The notes beneath the pieces are model-generated. The model did no database searches, was not told the origin of the DNA, and saw only the letters and a program-made list of their open reading frames with translations. Shown piece by piece: positions 14,901 through 26,250 of a stretch of 64,000 bases of DNA. Origin of the DNA: Brugia malayi (taxonomy: Eukaryota; Nematoda; Chromadorea; Rhabditida; Onchocercidae); assembly GCF_000002995.4 (NCBI RefSeq), contig NW_025062476.1, positions 1,557,501 to 1,621,500 on the forward strand. The letters run 5' to 3'. The first letter of the stretch is position 1; each line of letters starts with the position of its first letter. The position numbers and the translations under genes were made by a program.

Positions 14901-17900
14901 GCCTTTTTTTTTTCTTTGAAAGATTTAACAGTTGATAAATAAGGAAAAGATCTACTTGAAATCAATCTTTAACATTGGTCCATCATCTTGCGCATCCCAT
15001 CGAATTTCCGCATGAGTTGCATTTGTTCTCACTGTCACATTTTGGATGATTCGTGGTGCTAGAAAAAAGTATAAAATGAAATTACTTACTGAAATGCATC
15101 ATATTGATCAACAAATTTGCATACATGCAACACAACAAAAATCATGCAAATGATAACATAACATGCACATATCAGAAGATAAAAAAAAATTATAAATATC
15201 AAAAATCTGCTAGGAATGAAATTCTAAATTCTAAAATTTTAATCACAAATTCTGATAATAATTGTTGGAACAATGATATATTAATGCTAGACGTACGTTG
15301 TATAATGAATTTCAATTATAAAATTTCATATAAGAGTTTTGCTACAGTGGTGAATTCACTTCTGAATAAGCCCACTGAACAGATGACTGATAAATTCTTT
15401 TCCATAGGATATGTTAGATGAAATAATTGTTTTAAAAATGTCAACCAAAAACGCATTCCAGTATCTGCTTGACTTTTAGTATTCGAATAATTTATATCAC
15501 CTATCTTTAGACTTGCATAGTTATAGAAAGCTTTTTAAGAATAACAATTTTTCAAGAATAACTAAAAATAAATAAATTACAGCCCTACATTTCGTTGAAG
15601 TTGATCGAAAACTTGAAAAGTGATAAAAAAAAAGAAAAGAAAGAAAGAAAGAAAAGATCCGCAAAACCAATTTAGCTATCACAATGAAAAAGACATAATA
15701 AATTTCCTATTTCTTGTACTATGAACTACTTCATCTGGCCCACATCGAATTGCTTTTTTTCTAATACATTGAATCTAAATTACCGTAAAATTGAAATCCA
15801 CAAACCAAATAGCATGCATTAGAGAAGTCATAAAGTGATATTACATGCTAAATGTCCTACTAACTCACTTTTCTCCTCAATTTTCTTGGCTTTTCGTCGT
15901 TCAGCAAGCAGATCGAGAAATTTCAGTTTGGTGGATGAATAATCTCCAGTGGGAAGACTACCTTGATCTAGGATATTTAACAGATAATTTCCTCCGAACT
16001 AATTTCAGAATTCAACAAATTCCTCCTCATTGAAATGTCATCACGACAAACTTTTTTCCAGACTTCTTCCCAGTAAAAACTTTTGAAATTTTTAGTGATC
16101 AAGAAAAAACTCAACTGATCTTTTATTAAATTAAACGCACTTTACTTTTTCCGCATCTACATTATAAACAAAATAATTTGTAAGGGAAGAAAAATTAAAC
16201 CCATTTTTTTAAGCATGGGTTTAATGATATTTTTCTTCTTAATATGTACTCAATTCAAACATTTATGATATCAAAATCTCTATCAAAAGGGTGGTTTGTA
16301 ACAATGAAATTGAATGAATGTCATCAAAAACACCAAATGGACGTATCACCAAATGCTACATATATTTCTACAATTATACAACTACATCGACATTTGAAGA
16401 AAAAGATATTTGCAATTAAAATTAAGATTCTTTCTAAAATCCTATTTCTTCAATCTTATCTCATTACTTGACGATGCTGGTCCTGCACCTAAAATCTAGA
16501 ACAATTTTTAAAATAAATGTCAAAATTAAAAATGAGAGGAAAATTATAAAGTGTAACTAAAATTATTCCTGAACATCTCTATCCCAATGAATTTGACTGG
16601 ATATTTCGAATATAACAAATCCCATATTTCACAACAAATATGACTTATTTTTAGACAACATTGCATAAACTTAAAATCTGTCAACAATAAAATCAATCGA
16701 TAAATAAATGATGAAACTGATCGTACCTTTAACGAAAAAATTGATCGTATGATTGGTGTTGATTTCGTGTTTACCGTTTGTTTTCACGTGACAAAGATAT
16801 GTTCCGCTATCACTATATTGTGCATTCTTAATTTCCAGTGACCAGCAACGTGGTGGTTCAATGCCATCGGTGAAAACTTCATCGTATGGTGTATTGGTTG
16901 GTTCACGTATGATTGATGAATTTTGTATAAAATCCACCTAAAAATCCAATTTTTCCTCTCCTTACATTTGTAAAAACAAAATTAAAGGTCGCCAGATTAA
17001 TCAACAATTTTTGCAAATTTTTAAGAACCGCATTTTCTATTTAGTATTATTAATCATCTATTCGCAAATATTCATTTAACTAATATATGAAAGCATTTCG
17101 AATGGATCACCCAACGATCTACATAAAACTATATTTCAGATATGTAATTCAAGAAAATCGAAAATCTTGCATCTAAAACATAGATCATGAAAAATTTTCC
17201 ATAAATATTATTAACTATATGCTTCTCACAATATAATGAAAATGTTAAAGTTAGAAACAAAATTATGATAGTAAAATTTTGCGATATTTTTAAAATTAAA
17301 TATAGCAAAAGATATTGAGGACACACTCCATCATCATCAATAAATGATCTCGGATCCATATTGATACAACAAAATAAACTGGCATCTGTGCCTTGATAAA
17401 CAGAATCGGATGGAAGCGCCCGTCCCTGTACCATTAATTCTCCTGCAACTACTCCATTTCCAAAATTTAGGAATAATTAATCAATCACAAATAATTTTAA
17501 GAAATTTTTAAGGAAAAAAATGTATTTCAGAAAATAGAGCACATGTATGAGCTGTATGTTAGGAAATCAAAAAAGCTCTAATTAAACGATTAAAGTAAGC
17601 CCATTGTTCTCTTTTTATTTATATTAAATTCCTTATAATTTATCCTTAACATTATCATTTATCAATTTCGCTATCTCATATTATTTCCAGCATTGTAGCA
17701 ATGTTATAATTTCAAATGAAAGCAGCAAATTCCAGAACAGATTAAATTTATTAATTCTTATGGAAAAATAAAAACATACTTCGATCACATTTGAAGGGAA
17801 GTAATTCAATAGCTCCTTCTAATCTCCACGGATCAAACATTGGAGGACAAACACAAATCCCCTGTAATGTACAGTGCTAAAAATTTAAAGAATAGTAATG

Positions 17901-20241
17901 TAAGTAAGTTCAATCTCGTATGAATGTAAATATCAATTTCCAAAAATCATTACTAATTCCTGAAAAGTTACTATCAGTTACAGACAATGAACAAGTATCA
18001 ATGATAACAAAACTTGGATACAATGCATGTTCTTCTCCTAATCTTATTTCAGCTAGATTTTTTGATATTTCTGTGAAATGTACTGACAAACAATCTAAAT
18101 GAAGCTAAGATCGAAAATAATTTCATTTCATTTCAAATCCCCATATTCATTTATGCATAAAGTTTGCTCTCAAATCTTCTTCACACTATCCATCGATTGA
18201 TCAGAAATGCCTTTCTAATTAGTGATATTCAATGAACGAAATTAAATAAAACCACTTGACTTCGATTAACTCTAAGAATATGGAGATAACTCGAAACATC
18301 TCGAACATCTATAAGTCATTGGTGAAATAAGTCAGAATGACAGTAAGTCTTAATTTCAATAACGATTTCGGATTAAGTTCATCAACAAAAAGTAACTATC
18401 ACAACTTATTAGTCTCGGATAAAAACAGCGAATTTAGCGCAAAAATTCATTTCCAAATATTTTCAAAAAACAATAATGATAGAAGAAACTAAATGATAAA
18501 CAACTTTTACGAAACAAGTTCCGGTTTTAAACTTGCTCTTCTGGAATGTAAAATTCAACTATCTAATCGATTCATCAAACCATTAGAACTCAAGGTCAAC
18601 ATTCGGCAAATTGGTAAATTGAGCAATGTATTTGCTTTGAAATAATTAAGATTAAAACGTTCAGTTTCCGGTCATGAAATTTCAAAGTGTACTAATTTAG
18701 TAAAAATAGTTAGATCAGTAAAAGAAAACCGATATCTCTAACAGAATATAAGGAATGTTGCAGAATCCTTTGGGAGAGATAAGAATTTCAAACTAAATAA
18801 AAGGTTTTCTTTTTCATATTTTTCAAAAAGAAAAAAATGCCCATCCCTCAAATTACAATTTAAATTTTTAGAAAAGGCTGTAATTACATATAATTTATTA
18901 AAAATTATATGCAAATAAATTTATTTGTGAAGCATAACACCATAGCAATTATAACCACAACCATAAATGAACCATAAACCGGATGTTAAAATTTTTTACA
19001 TTTATTCAGAATAATTTATATTTCTCAAGAAACAGATTTTCCACCGTATATATATTCAGTTTTTTTTTTTTTTTCACAACAAGGATCATGCGACCGTCTC
19101 ATCTCACATACTGATCAAATTAAGTAAAAATAAAAATTTCAAAAAAAAAAAAATAGTTCTGAAAATGAGTAAAATAAAAATATAACAAACCATATGACAA
19201 GCAGGTTCCGGTAGTAGATACCTATCTCTGTAATCATCACTCATCGACATGCAATAATCATCCTGCCTGCCAGCACGGCATGACACCGGAATTGCTAAAA
19301 TAAGCTGTAAGTTAAATCAATATCTATTCTAGAAATCCAAAAGATGAAAATATACTAGTAGTTCCTCGTTAGAATGAATATATAAAACAACATAACGTGT
19401 TATTCGATTTATCATTTAGAATAAAAAAATCTTTGCAAACAATTAGATTAGATAAAACTAAATCATATATGGTAAGCTACGAGATTCTTCACTAAATTGG
19501 TAACAATTGATAAAAAAATTTGGAAAAAAACCCACATGCCGGACAACTTGCTGGACAAAGACAAGATTTGTAACCATTTGAATCAGTAACGCATTTACCA
19601 CCATATGCACAATCATTGATTGAATCTTCACATTCTGGTATCTCTGAAACATTTCTTTTGAAAAAAACTACTAAATTTCCATTATGGTTATCCTGAGAGA
19701 AAAACGAAAGACAATTTAATTTTGGTGATATGTTTGTTATAAAATTAAATTTTTTTAAAACAAATTAAAAAACAAAAGATGTTATAAAACAAAAGATGGA
19801 ATAAAAATTTACTCAATTCGCTGGGTGTTTTAGGTTGTGGTTTAAGACGTGTTACACTAATATTCTCCGAATACCATATGCTTTTATCATTCATATTATC
19901 ATTCTTATCACTGTTTACCATTCGTCTTACACCAAATTGCTGTAAAAATTTTATCAAATTTTTTTTTATTATTCTTACCATATATTTAATTTACAAAATT
20001 CCTAATACTAATTATTTATTAGAGTGATTCAAAAAGTGATTATTTTATCGTTCCAGATTATTACATTATCTTGTTGATTTTTCTTCTCATTTCAAATCTA
20101 CTTCTTGAAATAAAAATTTATGACAACAAAGCTAAAAATAAACAATCATACTTTTGTAGCCCTAAGAAGAAGAAATATCAGAGTAGACCACCAAAGCCAC
20201 TGTGTTGTTTTTCCAGTCATTGTTGGCTTCCAACAGATCAT
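5957..20241 (-). CDS. clr-1: Receptor-type tyrosine phosphatase, CLR-1-like, with inactive second domain
   Basis: Type I membrane phosphatase; C. elegans CLR-1 damps FGF-receptor signalling. Exons, 5' to 3': 20241-20152, 19939-19813, 19643-19536, 19294-19191, 17876-17780, 17442-17327, 16937-16727, 15058-14956, 14761-14592, 14230-14115, 13997-13827, 13611-13415, 13094-12962, 12608-12493, 12277-12131, 11882-11707, 11338-11239, 10922-10775, 10559-10395, 10093-9959, 9784-9546, 9429-9284, 9040-8899, 8718-8583, 8356-8108, 7831-7658, 7464-7324, 7180-7055, 6771-6614, 6440-6305, 6031-5957. All junctions keep phase: 4452 nt, 1483 aa. Order: signal peptide 1-30; Cys-rich follistatin/EGF-like region about 73-175; Ig about 176-284 (DSGTYLC); about three FN3 domains 285-720; TM 735-759; D1 about 811-1145 with KNRY, WND (1051-1053) and [10 protein letters not shown] (C1085); D2 about 1205-1475 with WPA (1376-1378) and [10 protein letters not shown] (S1413). 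One Ig, few FN3 domains and a dead D2 favour CLR-1 over LAR/PTP-3, which has several Igs and a Cys-bearing D2. The weakest junction is the donor gttcgc at 7054. Confidence 0.88.
15828..16030 (-). pseudogene. Frameshifted coding-like remnant, family unknown
   Basis: On the minus strand an ATG at 16030 opens 17 codons ([17 protein letters not shown]) to a TAA. One base out of phase, an open stretch of 50 codons follows, including [20 protein letters not shown] and [20 protein letters not shown], to a TGA at 15828-15830. Base composition is richer than the surrounding intron and the residue mix is protein-like and probably helical. It reads as one protein fragment broken by a single-base deletion. 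I do not recognise the family; it could also be an unplaced alternative exon. Confidence 0.4.
16288..16365 (+). pseudogene. Inverted degenerate copy of an FN3 exon of the host gene
   Basis: The plus strand here resembles the sense (minus) strand of exon 14115-14230. The runs gggtggtttgta and caccaaatggacgtatcac are shared, and the frame still spells [12 protein letters not shown] codon has become TGA and there is an indel, so it is not functional as this exon. Orientation is opposite to the gene. Confidence 0.6.
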
Positions 20242-21340
20242 TATTGGGAACAGTTGCTTGTTGTATTATAATGAGGGATCACCAAACGGATCTCTCGTGA
20301 TATCCGATGATAATCATTCCCTTTTACAGAAGTATACATTGCCAGCCAGAAAATACTGGGTACACACCAAACAACGGCTTTCTCCAAAATATCACAGAGC
20401 TTATCTAAAAAATTTCAGTACAGATTATTATCATTAATGTTATCACAAATTGCAATTACAATAAATAATCATTAGGGGAAGAATTATATTTGAATAAGAA
20501 TCAAAAAAGTGATAAAAGTATGATAGCATAGAATGCCATATGTTGAGATTTAACAATGCAAAATTTCAATTCCACTTCTAACCAATAAGTCAATCCATTT
20601 TTTTTATCCAAATCAAAAATTATAATAACTGTTAACAGCTATACTTTTAGCAAATGCAAAATAAAGTTCAAAATATTATCAATAAAAATTAAATTTATAT
20701 TCTTAATTATCCACTTTTTATATGCTAAATATAGCAAAACATGCTGTAAACAATTACCAGTACATTAATAATAACCTATTGATAACAAATTGATTACTGT
20801 TATTATTATCATATTCGTATCAGTAATTTTATCTCACCAATTTTAAAAATTGAAATTTGTTATATGAAGCATGAAAATAAACCATAATATGCTAAAATGC
20901 CTAAAGGAATACTTGTAATGAATAAGTCAGTTTGTAAGCAAATGCTCCTTATATTTAATTTAGATAATCTAATTTCCTTCAAATTTTCCGCTTTGTTTCA
21001 CTTTTGGCAAACCAATGAGACAAATTCATAAAAATGAAACAATGTTTGAAGTACATTCACTCACACACACACACACACACACATTATATTATTTATAATT
21101 TTACTCAATTCTATTTCAAATATAACTTTATATATGCTAATTATTCATTTGCTTATATTAAAAACATTGATGCATTGCTATTTAATTATGATTTTTGTAA
21201 AAATGGACAATTCATTAAGTAAGCATGAAAATAAGAAAAATGGAAATGAAAAAGCGAAAAAGATTCATCGTAAAGTGTTCAGTTGAAATTAGTCAACACG
21301 AGCTAAACCACACAATCCTCCTCACTCATTGCAATCAGTC
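20242..21340. other. 5' flank of the receptor phosphatase gene
   Basis: The first 200 bp (20242-20440) are less AT-rich than the rest and probably include the 5'UTR; the plus-strand ORF there is antisense to the signal-peptide exon and its leader. Beyond this I see AT-rich DNA, a short CA run at 21059-21083 and no gene. Confidence 0.55.
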
Positions 21341-22513
21341 ATTTCAGTCATTCCATCTGTCCAATAATACATCGATCCGTCTTGGTCATTTCACTCCGTT
21401 TCCCAATAATACATCGATCCGCTACGGTCATTTCATCCCGCCTGCCCAATAATACACCGATCCGTCTCCCAATAATACATCGATCCGTCACGGTCATTTC
21501 ATTCCGTTTCCCAATAATACATCGATCCGCCCCGGTCATTTCATCCCGTCTGCCCAATAATACATCGATCCGTCTTGGTCATTTCACTCCGTTTCCCAAT
21601 AATACATCGATCCGCCACGGTCATTTCATTCCGTCTCCCAATAATACATCGATCCGTCTTGGTCATTTCACTCCGTTTCCCAATAATACATCGATCCGCC
21701 ACGGTCATTTCATCCCGTCTGCCCAATAATACATCGATCCGTCCTGGTCATTTCATTCCGTCTCCCAATAATACATCGATCCGTCTTGGTCATTTCATTC
21801 CGTCTCCCAATAATACATCGATCCGTCTTGGTCATTTCACTCCGTTTCCCAATAATACATCGATCCGCCACGGTCATTTCATCCCGTCTGCCCAATAATA
21901 CATCGATCCGTCTTGGTCATTTCACTCCGTCTCCCAATAATACATCGATCCGTCTTGGTCATTTCACTCCGTCTCCCAATAATACATCGATCCGTCTTGG
22001 TCATTTCATTCCGTCTCCCAATAATACATCGATCCGTCTTGGTCATTTCATTCCGTCTCCCAATAATACATCGATCCGTCTTGGTCATTTCATTCCGTCT
22101 CCCAATAATACATCGATCCGTCTTGGTCATTTCATTCCGTCTCCCAGTAATACATCGATCCGTCTTGGTCATTTCATTCCGTCTCCCAATAATACATCGA
22201 TCCGTCTTGGTCATTTCATTCCGTCTCCCAATAATACACCGATCCGTCTTGGTCATTTCACTCCGTTTCCCAATAATACATCGATCCGCCACGGTCATTT
22301 CATCCCGTCTGCCCAATAATACATCGATCCGTCTTGGTCATTTCACTCCGTCTCCCAATAATACATCGATCCGTCTTGGTCATTTCACTCCGTTTCCCAA
22401 TAATACATCGATCCGTCTTGGTCATTTCACTCCGTCTCCCAATAATACATCGATCCGTCTTGGTCATTTCATTCCGTCTGTCCAATAATTACATCGATCC
22501 GTCCTGGTCATCT
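21341..22513. repeat. 42-bp satellite array, about 28 units, open reading on both strands
   Basis: Units of the form cccaataatacatcgatccg plus tcttggtcatttcattccgt plus ct repeat head to tail. Because 42 is divisible by 3 the array stays open for long stretches: plus frames read NNTSIRLGHFIPSP per unit, minus frames read RCIIGRRNEMTKTD. Variant units with an extra G (tctgcccaataa, 43 bp) shift the frame and put TAA in phase, which ends each plus ORF in PSAQ. There is no intron, signal peptide or 5' context, so I read it as a satellite, not a gene. One unit near 21460 is truncated. Confidence 0.93.
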
Positions 22514-22638
22514 ATAATGTCGACCAGATTGACCGATCATCGATTACACCATATGACCCCGTAGCAGATGCGATAGAACGAAAAGCAACAAAATGAAAAT
22601 GAGAGAAATGGAAAGAATAAGGCCTAAAATCAGGCTAA

Positions 22639-22677
<39 letters not shown>

Positions 22678-23135
22678 GGAGAAGAGTCTATGAAGAAGAG
22701 AAGAAGTAAAACAATAATAGTAATGGAGAATATTTCATGAAAATCAGAGAAATGAAAGAAAGTTATAATAAGAGTAAAAGAGATATTCTATTAGGCTTCT
22801 TTTTCATGAAAAGGGAACAAATGGATGTTGCAGTTAATTAGGCCCAAATGAAATGATTAGCTATTATTATTATAAAATACTCCCTTCTTTCTCTCTCCCT
22901 CTCTCTCTTCCTACCCTCTCTCTCTCTCTCTCTCTCTTTAAAATGCTTTCTGAAGGCTATTAAAATCCTTCTCCCTTTGTAACTAACTATTCCTATTTTA
23001 TAGTCACAAAAATTAGCATTTAATCTAGTCGTATCATATTTCTACTTAATAATTTCATTCCTTCTTCACTCTTCCACCCACAAATTTTTAATTCAATAAT
23101 CAATTAAAATTAAAAATGCTACCTTTTATTCAAAT

Positions 23136-23405
23136 CATTCCTAAAATGATCTGAATAAGTTTAATCATTCCTAAAATTGATCTGAATAAAGTTTAATCAT
23201 TCCTAAAATTGATCTGAATAAAGTTTAATCATTCCTAAAATTGATCTGAATAAAGTTTAATCATTCCTAAAATTGATCTGAATAAAGTTTAATCATTCCT
23301 AAAATTGATCTGAATAAAGTTTAATCATTCCTAAAATTGATCTTAATAAAGTTTAATCATTCCTAAAATTGATCTAAATAAAGTTTAATCATTCCTAAAA
23401 TTAAT
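23136..23405. repeat. 32-bp tandem repeat, about 8 units
   Basis: Unit tttaatcattcctaaaattg plus atctgaataaag. Most units match exactly; the first (31 bp) and last are degenerate, and two carry a single g-to-t or g-to-a change. Most full units contain AATAAA. Confidence 0.92.
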
Positions 23406-23708
23406 TGGATAAGTTTTAATTATAACAGAATAATTAACTCGTTTCTTCATCATTGGATCATTTCCGATAAAATATCAATGAGTCATCATTGTATCGTAGT
23501 TTCTATGGATGATGCGGTAGTGTCATCTCTTCAAAAAAAAAAAAAAAATATAAATAATGCAATGATGATAGAAGGAACGATCATTTCCGCTCCATACGAA
23601 CCTTTTTTGCATTCTTCAATTTTTCGTATAAAATTTTCTCTTCTATTTCACTCCATCAATGGCTATCCTATAACCCTCCCTCTTCTACCTCTTTCCTTTT
23701 TCCTCTCT

Positions 23709-23747
<39 letters not shown>

Positions 23748-24887
23748 CTTCATTTCTATTTAAACCACCTTTTCACTTAATTTTAACATAACTTCCCAAA
23801 CAACTTTCAATTTCCGGTAATATAAACATGCTATATAACAGTGTTATATATAAAAAGTTTTCATTTTACATCTAAAATTTTCTCACTTCCTTTCTCGATT
23901 ACTTCATTTTCATTTTATAATTTTTATTAATTTTTCTTTTTTTCTTTTTTTAAGACAGAAATTTCATGGTGACGTATGCATTCTTTCTTACAAATGTTTG
24001 AATGGATGGATGGATGACCTTTGAGAGAGTAATAAGAAAATTTGATGTGAAAGAAGAGAAAGCAGCAAATTGATGTATTTGTGAAAAGCAATTTCAAACT
24101 AAAACGAAACATTCATCCATGTTTTAAAAAAAAAAAAAAAAAAGGAAAAAAAAAAAGGAAAAGCCTATTATATCGATGCTAACAAAGCTAAACAGACATA
24201 AAACTAAAAGAAATTGAGAGGAAAAGGAAGCAAATAAACTAATATATTACACCAAAAGATGAATTCATAAATTACAATAGTGTCTAGTGGAAATTGCCAT
24301 CCTTATTTTTCCGCAAAATTCTTGAATAAAAATGGATAACTTTATAAAACGAATTGTTTCCGCTACCGCATACATTGCTTTCCTCCGCAATAGCTTCCGT
24401 CATTAAAAAAAAAAAAAAAAAAAACTATCAAAACTCTAATATCATTTCCATACTAAAATATAATCAAAAATTGTATGTGAAACAAACAAACAAAAAGAGA
24501 AAAGTAAAAAATTTATTAAAATTAAAAAAAAAAAAAAATTTCAACCTAAGAAATGCTTAATATAATATTTTCAACACAAACGATTCATCATTCTGCTTTT
24601 ACTACATAATCTTATAGTAGTATTTTTAGCAATTTAAAAAGTACCAAAATTAATTTTCATCTTTGGGTGTTTGTTTTTTTTCAAATATTATCAGTTAACA
24701 TTGATAAAATGGTAGAGAGATAAACAAAAAAATCAATAATTCAGCTATGCATAAATAAATATTCAAATTGAATAATAATTATTGATAATAAGCATATCAA
24801 ATGAAGATAACAAAACAGTTAGTTTGTTAGTTAAACTAATAGGAGGAAAAGCGTGGGTGGTTGCTATAGGCGTGGGCGGAAACGATG

Positions 24888-24918
<31 letters not shown>

Positions 24919-25022
24919 GAAAGAGAGGTTAGATACGGTTAGAAAGAATTTCGCTGTCGTTGTTGCACCATTGATTTTAATATCAACCTAACCTAATGAA
25001 ATGAGAATTTTTGCTCCAAACA

Positions 25023-25025
25023 GGA

Positions 25026-25058
<33 letters not shown>

Positions 25059-25160
25059 TACACATACATACATACACATACATACATACACATACATACA
25101 CACACACACACACACATACATACATACGTACATACATACATACACATACATACAGATGGA
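25023..25160. repeat. CA/CATA compound microsatellite
   Basis: Alternating CA and ACAT/ATAC tracts. Reads as HTHTYTYIHT-type ORFs on one strand and VCVCMYV-type ORFs on the other, which are artefacts. Confidence 0.95.
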
Positions 25161-25732
25161 TATGATGAGTGCAAGCAATCCACTTACCCATCCACCTACC
25201 CACCCACCCACCCAACAATACTTGTTTGTTTCAATGGCCATTGGTGCAAATGGGACGTTGGAATTTTTCGTTTTTTTTTTTTCTCGATGAAATGGATGTG
25301 AAAACGATGAGAATGCGCTCTTTTTCCAGAAATTACTTCCTTTCCTGTATGAACATTTTTAGTATTAACAATTATAGTGATAAATTAATGATTATAATGA
25401 TAAGCAATAGTGATAAATGATAAATGATAAGAGATATTGATTATGTTGTTATTATTATTATTATTGAAAATGGTACAAAGTACAAAACATTAATGTGATA
25501 GGTTTTGCCTATACTATTAAGTGTTAATAACAACATCAACCTCTCTCTCTCTCCCTCCCTCTCTCTCTCTCTCTCCCTCTCTCTCTCTCCCTCCCTCTCT
25601 CTCTCTCTTTGTACATTCTTGATGGTATTTCATTTATAAAAATACTGCCAAAATAATTAAGTGACATATTGATAAGAAATAGAAATGAAGAGTAATTTGA
25701 GTTAAAGTTATCAAAAAAAAGGTGTTAATTTC

Positions 25733-25850
25733 ACAAACACACATACACACACATACACACATGTACACATACAGACACACACACACACATACACACACAC
25801 ACACACACATACACACACATACATACATACACATGCACACACACACACCT
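25733..25850. repeat. CA/CATA compound microsatellite
   Basis: Second CA-rich tract, mostly acacacat and acacac steps with occasional cagac and catgc interruptions. Confidence 0.93.
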
Positions 25851-25988
25851 GTAAATATGTATAAAGCATGATTTGAGGACAGAAGACAGGTGGAAAGGAT
25901 GAAAAAAGTGGGAAATACTGAAAAGAGAGAAGAGCCGGTTCTTTTCTCATTTCAATTTGCAATCGCACAAACTACTACTGACAACAAT

Positions 25989-26250
25989 GCGTGTATGTAT
26001 GTGCATGTATGTATGTGCATGTGTGTATGTGTATGTGTGTATGTGTATGTGTGTATGTGCATGTGTGTATGTGTATGTGTGTATGTGTATGTGTGTATGT
26101 GCATGTGTGTATGTGCATGTGTGTGTGTGTATGTGTGTATGTGTATGTGTGTATGTGCATGTATGTATGTGCATGTGTGTGTGTGCATGTGTGTATGTGT
26201 ATGTGTGTATGTGTATGTGTATGTATGTATGTGCATGTACATATATGAAT
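25989..26250. repeat. GT/TGTA compound microsatellite
   Basis: Tgtgtatgtg units with interspersed tgcatg, about 260 bp. It is the strand complement of the two CA-rich tracts just upstream, so the three are inverted relative to each other. Confidence 0.95.

Larger units (their letters stand above)
15059..16726. other. Large intron 7 of the receptor phosphatase gene, with gene debris
   Basis: Intron between the Ig exon and the first FN3 exon. It carries two stretches of coding character that do not belong to the model (15828-16030 and 16288-16365), a bulged inverted repeat (16186-16239) and a plus-strand ORF at 15104-15421 that I could not assign. Confidence 0.7.

Noticed and set aside
20120..20437. 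105-codon plus-strand ORF near the start of the receptor phos­phatase gene
   Set aside because: It is antisense to the signal-peptide exon (20152-20241) and its leader, which fit the spliced minus-strand gene exactly.
21382..22564. Overlapping ORFs of 100-190 codons on both strands as repeat proteins
   Set aside because: All arise from the 42-bp satellite unit being divisible by three. No signal peptide, intron, leader or conserved start; frames break at each 43-bp variant unit.
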